DNA of 64,000 nt from Globisporangium splendens (Eukaryota > Oomycota > Peronosporomycetes > Pythiales > Pythiaceae): the NCBI GenBank assembly GCA_006386115.1, contig VFIW01000062.1, forward strand, positions 215,762-279,761, read 5' to 3'. Position 1 is the stretch's first letter; the number at the start of each line of letters is the position of its first letter. The notes under the pieces were generated by a model. The model saw only the letters and a list, made by a program, of their open reading frames with translations. It searched no databases and was not told where the DNA came from. A program made the translations under genes and the position numbers. Shown here in pieces: positions 53,168 through 61,307 of the stretch.

Positions 53168-56100
53168 TTAAGAATTCCGGAGTCTCATTAACACTGCTGA
53201 CAGTGAGGTGTTTCTAAGTTTTGACGGTGTGGCACCAATATCATTGTCGAGTAGAACTGCGACTTGGGACATAAGAATTTGATCGTTCCCCCGCGATTCG
53301 TCGGTGAGTATCTTCGCACTCTTGGAGTTCATTGCCACGTTGGCGAGAAGATCGGCCATTTTGTTTTGTTCTCGTTTTGTGTGATTCCAGGAGATCCACG
53401 CAAAGTTGGCGATGATTTGGTTTACCCGAACTGCTAGTGGCTGCAACTCGGTCTGGCGTATTGAGGCGAACCCGTTCTGGGCTGCGATAATCATTTGGCT
53501 GTCTCCGAAGACTTCCAACTTGACTTCATAGTGCTGTAGGTAGTGTGCACTGTATGCCAGGCCATCTTTCAGCGCGCTGTATTCGCACCGGTTGTTCGTG
53601 ACTTCTGGTCCCATGTACGCATAGCCGCATGCTTTGAGTTCCCATCGATTGGTGCGTTCATTCAGGAAGATGAGTGCCCAACCGCTGCCTCCTGGACCTG
53701 GGTTGCCGCGTGCACCTCCATCGAAATACAAACGCGCTGTCGCCCACGCTTCAAGTTGGCGCGACATGTCTTGTCTCTCCAGTACGCTGAGCAGTTGGCT
53801 CAGGCAAGTTGCATTGATCTTTTCTCCTTTGAGCGTTCTCATCCGATGAGCCACAGCTCGCACTTGCATCACACACGCAGTCCACACACGCTTGGTGCTT
53901 TCTTCGATAGCAACGTGTTGCCGTTCATGCACTATTTCCACTCTCGTTCTCCACAGCAATACTGGGATGCTTGATGTGACTATAAACCAGAGTTTCTGTA
54001 GTGCTGTCGAGTGTTCCGGAGTAATGAACCCGAAGCTCTTTTCCAATTCCCGGAGCAAAGATCGTTGACCTGGCGGGGCTGTGCGGCTAGCAATGTGAGG
54101 CAGGAAGAGGTTGAGTGCTTGCTCCGTCAATGTTCGACCAATCCATCGCCCGAGGAACGCCGTCCACGCGGCTTGTGCTCGCTTGCAACTCCAGACTATG
54201 TGTGAGATAGTTTCTTTTGTCTCCCCACATCCGGCATTGCTTGGACACGCCGAAGACTCGATCCTTCCCGGATGGAACAGGTTGAGCTGCATCGTAGAAA
54301 TCCGGTATGTCGTCCACATCTGATACGGCGTAAGACATCCTCGTTGTTTCCATAGATCTGCTGGCAGCCGATACTGCACATGACTATACCACTGATCAGT
54401 TTTCGCGACTTCGTTGAGCTTGTCTACGAGTACTCCGAGACCTTGATACAACTTGCTGTGCAGCCTCCGTGTTCTTGCTCGGTCAATTGTCTTCTGGATG
54501 CTGTTTGGGGGAGTACGTTCATGCACCAGCCACGGACAGTGCGTCGTGAGCGGGTGAGGTTTGAATGTCCACCCTACAGTTTTTATTTCTTCTTCGATCA
54601 TTGCAACGTCTTGTTGACAAGTAGCATCCCCGGTCCAGTCGGTCACTGTCCAGAGAACTCCATTTGCTTGCCGTTGCATCTGAATGTAGTCCGTGTGGCT
54701 CCTCTCCGACCCTGGCACCGCGATGATGGTTCCCATGCCGTTGCTGATCCACTTGTACTCTCGTTTTGTGGGTTTCCTGCTCCACGGCTCCTGCTGACTG
54801 ATTAGCTGGTTGCCTGCATCGATTTCTGTCTCCGGTGAGCATAGAATGATGCTGGTTACGAGTTTTCGCAGGACGGCCCTTCGTTTGGACGTGAGAGTCG
54901 CCGTCATGGTTGGTAGCCGCACGGAGAACACTCGCTCTTCTTCCCGTCTCACGTTGAAGCTGGCCAAATTGCATTCCTTCAGGAAAGAAACCGTTTTGAC
55001 CGTGTACTGCTCGCCTTGGCTGTCGATTATCCAGGGGTTGTCGTTCCACTGAAAGGATGGCCAGAACGCTCGAGTCTCTTCCGATAGCTGATGAATCGTC
55101 TGCTCAGGTTTTCTCCCAAAATATACGCCTACCCGTCCGTCTGATCTCCACTCGAGGTCCACGGTCGGTAGCAAGGATTCCATTTGCCGCGTCAGTTCGT
55201 CTTTCCACGCGGGATTGCGTCCCTCTGCAGCCACCAGGTCTTCACCGAGATACTCCCACCCGAGTCTGTGGATATTGTTCGTCTGGTACAGCCTTGCCTG
55301 TGCGTGCTGGCTTCGCTCCTTGGGTGAGATCGCGCAGCATCCCCAGTTTTGACTTTTGTCCTGATGAACCTGTTCATGCCAAGCTTCTGTATACCTGTCT
55401 CGCGCTCGCTGTAGCCACCGAGTTGTCCGCCGCATCGCTTGTCGCTTTATTGCCAGAGGTATTGAATAGAGACCAATACCTCCTTCCTTGACCGGCAGGT
55501 AGAGCAGGGAAGGACTCACCTTGTGCCTCATGCCGTCTGTGCCGAGTGTCGATTTCCACAAAAATTGCTTTTGTAGGTTCACTAGCTGATCCACGACCTT
55601 CGCTGGGGGCTTGATGTAGCCGGCAGTGAATAGAATCGACGGCAGCAAGACCGAATTCAGTATAAGCACTCTCCCCACCACACTGTTGGAGACTTTGGTC
55701 GCGATAATCAATCTTGTTCGGAGCTTTTGCAGGCGGTCCTCCCAATTAGCCTGCGTGATGTTCCCGGTTCCTATTTGGATGCCAAGGTACCTCACCGTCT
55801 CTCCATGCTTCAGGATTGGAATGCCGCATCTTTGTTCTTGGACTACTGCTGTGTTGAGACAGATGTAGCTGCTTTTCGTTGGTTGCACGTGCAGCCCTGA
55901 TTGCTGGCCAAACTCGGTCAGCAGCTGCATCAGCCGAGGCAGCTGTTTCCCTTGTTTCAAAAAGACAGCAGAGTCGTCAACGAAGGTCGAAATAAGATGG
56001 GGTTCTGCTCCTGATCTGGTCACACGAATTCCTTCCAGATAGGGGTCTTGTTGTACTGCCAGTGCGAGAATCTCCGCAGCAACGATAAACAGCAGAGGGG

Positions 56101-58195
56101 CCAGGGGGCAACCTTGACGAATGCCCGACTTGACCTCCCATACTTTCGACAGCTCCCCGTTCACTAGGTACTGCGCCGTAGTGTCCGAGTGCATTCGACG
56201 TACTAAATCCACAAATTGTCGCCCAAAGCCGAACTTGCTCAGCACAAGGTACAGAAAGTCTCTGTCCAATGTGTCGTAAGCCTTCATGAAGTCAAGCATC
56301 ACAATTCCCGGAGCGTCATCGAACCCTTCAGTGCTGCTGTGGTACGCTTTATCCAATGCGGCTTGCATGATGAGGATCGCGTTCTCCATCAGTCGGTCGC
56401 GTACGAAGCCTTGTTGTTCTTCTCCGATGATCCACAGAAGGATGTCTTGCAACCTTGTTGCTAGGACTTTTGCAAACAACTTGTATGTGGTCGTAAGCAG
56501 AGTGATTGGTCTGTAATCGAGGGGATTTGGCGAATCTCCTTTCTTGCGCAACGGAATAACGATTCCTTGGCCGAATGATCTTGGCATGGGTGCCCCGCGT
56601 TGGATGTTGTCGAATTCCCGCACCAAAACGTCGACCATCGCGTCCTCGCAATCCTTGTAGAAGTCATTGTTCAGACTGTCCACGCCACCTGCCTTATGCC
56701 GATGTAAAGCCGCGATTGCCTCTCGTACTTCTTTTTCAGTAATGGGTGCCATCAAGTCTTGGTTTTGCGCTTCCGTGACTTTCCGAGTTTCCGGAATGTA
56801 CACCAGTGCATCGAATCGCAGTTCAGCCTTGTGCGGAGGGACCGTAGCATGGCTCTGGCCGGTGATTTGGTGCCACTCAGCCCCCATGACGTCCGCTAGA
56901 CTCACGTTTGGTGGGTGGTACCTTCCGGGGGTCGGTTCCAATCGCGAAATTGTTTGATCCCGCTGCCAGTTGGCGATCCTCCGAAAGAAATGACGAACAT
57001 CCCCCTGCGTTGCTTGCATATACTTACCGAATTTAAACTCTGCTGCCTCTCTTGCCGCGTTTGCTTGTTCTTCGATCAGCTGGCGCCTTGAGCGTTTCAC
57101 AGGTTGGTGCTGCTGATCCTCCAACTTTTGCTGGTATCTTCGCACTTGCCGCTTCTCTGCTCGACTTACTCTCAGTATTGCTTGGATGATACGCTTCTCC
57201 AGATGGCTCCACTCGATTGGTCCTTCACTCTGCATCAGCTCCAGCTCGCGACTGATTGCCTGTTGCACTCCAGTCCGCACCAAATCAGGACGCGAAGTAC
57301 GTATCGGGTACCTGCACTTGTTCACCTTCCTTGGTCTCTGCGGTTGGCTCGTCCATTTCATATGCAGCACCACTGCTTGGTGGTCCGAGTAGCGCTTGGG
57401 TAGCTCTACGGCCTCCCATTGCACGGCGCTTCCCAGATTCCCTGCTATATAGAATCGGTCGAGTCGACTGGCTGAGTTTTTTCTCCAGTATGTGAAATGC
57501 TCCGTCGGTTCTCGCTGCACTGGCCACTCCGGATCCTCCACTAGCTCCCGTGCGTCGTGTATGCTCCACTCCGTCACTAATCTTCTCAGTTCTGCACTTT
57601 CGCATTGCATCGGTAGCAGAACTCCTCTTTGGTACCGGTCTCGTTGCTTGTCGAGCACACAATTGAAGTCACCTCCGAGCACTGCTGCTGCACGATGAGT
57701 CCCGAACTCCTCGTTTAGGCGTCGGAAGAAGTGTTCTCGCTCTGATTTCTTGTTGGGTGCGTACACGTTAATCCACACCACTCCCTTGGACTTGATAGCG
57801 ACTGTGCGATTTGTCCACTTGGATTCCTCGATCAGTTGTGTTTCGCTAATTGTCTTCGGATTTGTGAGTATTGCGACTCCGCCGGTCGCGTCTGGATGGA
57901 TGGACCAAAAGGACGTTGGTTCGTCCAGGTTTGTAATCCCCCATATTCGGTTCCAGTATTGTCTGAGTCTGCGTTCTTCTTTGGCTGTGGTGATCCTCGT
58001 TTCCTGTAAATAAATGATGTCATACTTTTCTGCGGTTAGTGCCCCCTTGAGATCCTCTAACCATTTTGTTCGTTCTTTCTTTTTGAATCCGCACACGTTC
58101 TGAGTTAATACCCGTAGCATGTTAGGACATGATCTTTTTTCCTTTTTTTGGTTTTTGTAAAATGCATTCTTGAGGGCATGTAGCGCGGCGTACAT
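53168..58195 (-). CDS. LINE A ORF2: endonuclease, reverse transcriptase, RNase H
   Basis: 1,675 residues, no stops. APE-type endonuclease ~27-275: TQNVCG, YLQETR, GGDFNCVLDK, SRLDRFYIAG, YSDHQAVVLHM. Reverse transcriptase ~490-770: VMLDFMKAYDTLDRDF, SGIRQGCPLAPLLF, catalytic FVDD (about residue 738). A long linker contains a zinc-type motif C-x5-C...H...C near residue 1310 (PSNAGCGETKETISHIVWSC). RNase H ~1485-1625 with YFDGGARGNPGPGGSG, EYSALKDG, FGDSQMI and NKMADLLA. The DGG-RGNPG pattern resembles the archaeal-type RNase H reported in some plant L1 elements. The single intact frame plus the clean target duplication suggest recent activity. Expression is not shown. Confidence 0.93.
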   Translation of the reverse strand: MYAALHALKNAFYKNQKKEKRSCPNMLRVLTQNVCGFKKKERTKWLEDLKGALTAEKYDIIYLQETRITTAKEERRLRQYWNRIWGITNLDEPTSFWSIHPDATGGVAILTNPKTISETQLIEESKWTNRTVAIKSKGVVWINVYAPNKKSEREHFFRRLNEEFGTHRAAAVLGGDFNCVLDKQRDRYQRGVLLPMQCESAELRRLVTEWSIHDARELVEDPEWPVQREPTEHFTYWRKNSASRLDRFYIAGNLGSAVQWEAVELPKRYSDHQAVVLHMKWTSQPQRPRKVNKCRYPIRTSRPDLVRTGVQQAISRELELMQSEGPIEWSHLEKRIIQAILRVSRAEKRQVRRYQQKLEDQQHQPVKRSRRQLIEEQANAAREAAEFKFGKYMQATQGDVRHFFRRIANWQRDQTISRLEPTPGRYHPPNVSLADVMGAEWHQITGQSHATVPPHKAELRFDALVYIPETRKVTEAQNQDLMAPITEKEVREAIAALHRHKAGGVDSLNNDFYKDCEDAMVDVLVREFDNIQRGAPMPRSFGQGIVIPLRKKGDSPNPLDYRPITLLTTTYKLFAKVLATRLQDILLWIIGEEQQGFVRDRLMENAILIMQAALDKAYHSSTEGFDDAPGIVMLDFMKAYDTLDRDFLYLVLSKFGFGRQFVDLVRRMHSDTTAQYLVNGELSKVWEVKSGIRQGCPLAPLLFIVAAEILALAVQQDPYLEGIRVTRSGAEPHLISTFVDDSAVFLKQGKQLPRLMQLLTEFGQQSGLHVQPTKSSYICLNTAVVQEQRCGIPILKHGETVRYLGIQIGTGNITQANWEDRLQKLRTRLIIATKVSNSVVGRVLILNSVLLPSILFTAGYIKPPAKVVDQLVNLQKQFLWKSTLGTDGMRHKVSPSLLYLPVKEGGIGLYSIPLAIKRQAMRRTTRWLQRARDRYTEAWHEQVHQDKSQNWGCCAISPKERSQHAQARLYQTNNIHRLGWEYLGEDLVAAEGRNPAWKDELTRQMESLLPTVDLEWRSDGRVGVYFGRKPEQTIHQLSEETRAFWPSFQWNDNPWIIDSQGEQYTVKTVSFLKECNLASFNVRREEERVFSVRLPTMTATLTSKRRAVLRKLVTSIILCSPETEIDAGNQLISQQEPWSRKPTKREYKWISNGMGTIIAVPGSERSHTDYIQMQRQANGVLWTVTDWTGDATCQQDVAMIEEEIKTVGWTFKPHPLTTHCPWLVHERTPPNSIQKTIDRARTRRLHSKLYQGLGVLVDKLNEVAKTDQWYSHVQYRLPADLWKQRGCLTPYQMWTTYRISTMQLNLFHPGRIESSACPSNAGCGETKETISHIVWSCKRAQAAWTAFLGRWIGRTLTEQALNLFLPHIASRTAPPGQRSLLRELEKSFGFITPEHSTALQKLWFIVTSSIPVLLWRTRVEIVHERQHVAIEESTKRVWTACVMQVRAVAHRMRTLKGEKINATCLSQLLSVLERQDMSRQLEAWATARLYFDGGARGNPGPGGSGWALIFLNERTNRWELKACGYAYMGPEVTNNRCEYSALKDGLAYSAHYLQHYEVKLEVFGDSQMIIAAQNGFASIRQTELQPLAVRVNQIIANFAWISWNHTKREQNKMADLLANVAMNSKSAKILTDESRGNDQILMSQVAVLLDNDIGATPSKLRNTSLSAVLMRLRNS

Positions 58196-58244
58196 TTCTG
58201 TACCTGGGCTACTGCCATCTTGGTTACCTGTTGGTGTCGTGCCT

Positions 58245-59375
58245 TTAGTACCTTGAGGGCTCGACCGAGTCCACTTCCATGGTGACTTGAGCCATAATCA
58301 CCGATAGAGCTGACCACTCGCTGAGCTCCTCTCCGCTCTTGAAGGCTGCTTTGAGCTCTCTGGTTTGCTTCAACATCGCACAGAAGTCTTCAATCGCCTC
58401 GTACAGGTTGTCTGGGTCTTCGGCGTCGCTAGACCTGAACGTCTGCAGCTCCTCCTCATACACCACTGTGCAGATGATGTAGCGGCTGAGCTTCTCTTGC
58501 TGGGTCGGGTGACAAAGTCGCAAAACTTCGAGACCACCGTACTTCATTCTTCCTAGCATCGACCAGTCTTCCTTGGAGTTGAGTAGTGCCGCCCGTTGTT
58601 GCTTCGTGGTTGCCGTTGCAATCCTGTCAAACCAACCTGTAATCCATACCTTGGTTTCTGCTTCATCGGTGCGGTATAAAAGACGTTTGAGTCCTTCCTC
58701 AATCACCTGTTCGCGCAGTACTTGTGTCAAGTCCACTAGCGTTGGCCCTCTGAGGTGGTTCAGCACATGATGCGGTCCTGGGGACGTCTTCAACATCGCT
58801 AGAATTCGCTCCCATTCATTGAGAGCTGCCTGCGTCCATACATCATGATTGGACGAGAGCAGAGGAAAGGGGCATTTGGTTTCTTGTTTCCATTGCTCCT
58901 GGAACCCTTCCCAATGCTCCTGCAGCGTGCGCTCGAGGTCTCTGCGTTTCTGCATGGAGTCTCCTTCGATCGCCAAACGTCTCGAGAGCGTTCTGGTTTT
59001 CTTGAGGGGGACATTGGGGCTGTTCAGGTTCATCGCGTCGTCACCATCTCCGGCTGTGAGCATCAGGGTTTCGTCTCTATCTCGCTTCCTGGGTTGTGGA
59101 GGTAACTCGGTTGTGGGCGAGTGATACACCACAAGCTGATTCTCCTGAGATGCGAACGACCAACCGTGATGTCCGCTGAGCTGGTTTGGCTCGAACTTTT
59201 CTCGCTCCTCCAGCGATGGAGCCACCTCTAAATCTTCCAAACTGGAATTGTCGCTTTCCTCCATTGAATCCTCCGCAACTGGTTCGAAGTCGAATTGGCC
59301 GGATCGGTCAGTCTTGAACTCCGTCTTGCTCCTTTCGGATCCTTGGAGATGCTTCGCTAACGAGGAGCTCGTCAT
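58245..59375 (-). CDS. LINE A ORF1
   Basis: 376 residues from ATG 59375 (MTSSSLAKHLQGSERSKTEF). The frame is open further upstream to 59510, but the element's 5' end at 59437 falls inside that stretch, so the upper ATG lies in flanking DNA. Acidic first third (EDSMEESDNSSLEDLEVAPS), NLS-like patches (PQPRKRDRDE, PLKKTRTLSRRL) and helical parts (RRDLERTLQEHWEGFQEQW). I see no CCHC zinc knuckle, which many LINE ORF1 proteins have. RNA-binding role is by analogy only. Confidence 0.8.
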   Translation of the reverse strand: MTSSSLAKHLQGSERSKTEFKTDRSGQFDFEPVAEDSMEESDNSSLEDLEVAPSLEEREKFEPNQLSGHHGWSFASQENQLVVYHSPTTELPPQPRKRDRDETLMLTAGDGDDAMNLNSPNVPLKKTRTLSRRLAIEGDSMQKRRDLERTLQEHWEGFQEQWKQETKCPFPLLSSNHDVWTQAALNEWERILAMLKTSPGPHHVLNHLRGPTLVDLTQVLREQVIEEGLKRLLYRTDEAETKVWITGWFDRIATATTKQQRAALLNSKEDWSMLGRMKYGGLEVLRLCHPTQQEKLSRYIICTVVYEEELQTFRSSDAEDPDNLYEAIEDFCAMLKQTRELKAAFKSGEELSEWSALSVIMAQVTMEVDSVEPSRY

Positions 59376-59437
59376 ATTCGCCGGTGACGATGGTTCGTTT
59401 AGGGTTCTGAAATGCAGACTGTTGTAGTGTTCTTTTG

Positions 59438-59454
59438 CTGTACAGCACTGTTGC
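59438..59454. repeat. Target-site duplication, right copy, of full-length LINE A
   Basis: CTGTACAGCACTGTTGC; see 53104-53120. Confidence 0.9.
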
Positions 59455-59936
59455 TCTTCGCAATCAGTCGTTCTCGGTCCATCCCCATTGTCCACACGCG
59501 CACACACCAAAACGATGATTGCAGTGACCCGAAAAACGATTTGTGCTTACAGATCCTCTTTCGGGGTCGCTGCTGTTCTAGTGCGTACGACAACTGTACC
59601 AAACTCAGAACCAACCAGGTTTTGCGCTGAGCACATTTCACAGCACAGCACTTTCACATAGAGGTCCAAAAAGACCTGGTGCAGAAAGTGAAGAATCGAA
59701 GGCGAAAGTATTGTCCCAGTCACGTGTGGGTGGTTCAGTTCCTCTCATGTTCGAGTCCACATTAGTTTTAAGCTGCTACTGAGTCGACACAACACGGATG
59801 AAGATAGCATTCATACCATTGCGTTCGACATTGAAAGGAGAAGCATTTAGTGCCATGGTTTGCATTCATGTCTGCATGTTGGTCTCTGCAATAACCAAAA
59901 CGCGAGTATAGTTTGCAGTCGTGACTTGTTTTATGA

Positions 59937-59950
59937 TGATCGAGCTATTC
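59937..59950. repeat. SINE target-site duplication, left copy
   Basis: TGATCGAGCTATTC, exact match to 60139-60152. Confidence 0.85.
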
Positions 59951-60138
59951 TTTATCTTTATAAGGTGAGGTATATTTAGGTTCATCTTCGTGACCTACAA
60001 TATCCATTCTCCTACCTATTCTTCATTGCGAATTTCAAAGTTATTCTGTGATTTCCAAGTTTGGCCACGGCGGGGATCGAACCCGCGACCTCCAGGTTGG
60101 GAACCCGGTACTTTACCATTTGAGCTGCATGACCATCC
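59951..60138 (-). mobile_element. tRNA-Gly-derived SINE with a LINE B 3' tail
   Basis: 188 bases between exact 14-base target duplications. On the minus strand the 5' part (60135-60062) folds as a tRNA: 7-bp acceptor TGGTCAT with GTGGCCA, anticodon arm CCGGG-TTCCCAA-CCTGG (anticodon CCC, glycine), T arm GCGGGTTCGATCCCCGC. The B box GGTTCGATCC (60074-60083) is perfect. The D arm (GCTC/GTAC) is mismatched and position 8 is not T, so it is a tRNA-derived element and not a working gene. A roughly 30-base linker follows, then about 85 bases nearly identical to the 3' end of LINE B, ending CACCTTATAAAGATAAA. This is the classical SINE layout. Confidence 0.88.
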
Positions 60139-60152
60139 TGATCGAGCTATTC
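60139..60152. repeat. SINE target-site duplication, right copy
   Basis: TGATCGAGCTATTC; see 59937-59950. Confidence 0.85.
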
Positions 60153-61291
60153 AGCTTTTCAGCTGTCTCTGTCAGGGTTCTCACGGTTGAAAAGTAAAAG
60201 AGGGGCGAATGACAGAAGATGAGTAATATTGGGTCTCCTTGCGTTGACTTTTACCTGCATATCAATCAATTCGTGCGTGTTATGGCAACATATTGGAAGT
60301 CCTTACTCTTTTCATCCTCGTTTACTGCAAGTTTTAATTGTGATGTCTTTCACTAAGAACTTGACGTCGAGATGCATTAAGAGGGCTAATCAACGACACG
60401 ACCATCCTGGGTTAGGATCTTGGTACTGCTACAATTGCAGGCTGTTTCTAGTTACGCTCATAGATAACCGATGAAAACATGGAGCCACACGTAGAGCGCA
60501 CGAGACACTGACAAGACGGGGCAAATCGATTCGACATAGAGACGTGAAGTTGATCTAATTACGATAACATGAAATCAAACCACTTGCATTAGCATCCACA
60601 CAAACACAGCCACGGTTCAATTTGTATCCGCGGCAACAACTCAGTACATAGGAGTATGAGATTCCCCAAGAATGGAATCTCAAGGGACGATACTGCAAAT
60701 GCATGTGTGCATTCATACATCTAAACAAATTTGAAAATACTAGTGAACTCGCCCATCGTCAATCTCCCAGCAAAGGTTCGTTTCGAGGCTCTGTCGCACA
60801 AGATGAAATTTTCAGTTGTTTGACGAAGCTGTGGGCACAACTTTTCTTACTGACATTTCTCGCCAAAAGGTGTAGCATATGTTGAGCGCTTGCCAACGAG
60901 CGTGCACCATCATCTTGGGCGTACTTAAGGCGCACTTCAGAATGCACAGGCACTTTTTTCGACCAGCCTCTGATATTACTCGCCTTCTGCCATTTGCCCG
61001 AAAATAAATAGTGAGGCTAGGAGGAGCTGTTGACATCTTTATTTTTCTACCATGCCAATAAAGTCATTTCAATAACCCCACGTCTTACGATTTCGAAATG
61101 CGAATCGTGCGCCAAACGCCAATACTAAATTCAGTATATCGTTCCATTTTCATAACCGTAAATTGGGTTCTCATCCAAACATAAACCTGCCCTCCCCCAC
61201 TTGTCTGGACGCATCAATATATCTAAAACACGACCTCTATTCTCTTGGCCAAAAGAAATCAAGTCTGCACGCATCATGGTCAGCGCATCGC
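60153..61291. other. Intergenic
   Basis: AT-rich, no open frame of interest, no recognised RNA gene. Confidence 0.5.
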
Positions 61292-61307
61292 TGACAAGTA
61301 CCAGTCT
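61292..61307 (-). repeat. 3' flank of LINE B copy 2, same as the 5' flank of copy 1
   Basis: On the minus strand the element end ATAAAG runs into ACTGGTACTTGTCA. The 16 bases AGACTGGTACTTGTCA equal 47158-47173. Confidence 0.75.

Larger units (their letters stand above)
53121..59437 (-). mobile_element. LINE family A, apparently full length
   Basis: 6,317 bases between an exact 17-base target duplication (53104-53120 and 59438-59454). Minus-strand order: 62-base 5' UTR, ORF1 (59375-58245), 49-base gap, ORF2 (58195-53168), short 3' UTR and a pyrimidine-rich tail (CTTCTCTCTCTCTCGC) in place of a poly(A). Both ORFs are uninterrupted. The element carries an APE-type endonuclease, a reverse transcriptase and an RNase H. 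Confidence 0.93.

Noticed and set aside
59376..59510. Upstream extension of LINE A ORF1 (ATG 59510)
   Set aside because: The element's 5' boundary at 59437 lies inside this stretch, so the extension is flanking DNA that happens to be open.
60062..60135. A functional tRNA-Gly gene
   Set aside because: D arm is mismatched, position 8 is not T, and the whole unit with the LINE tail is bounded by target duplications. It is the head of a SINE.
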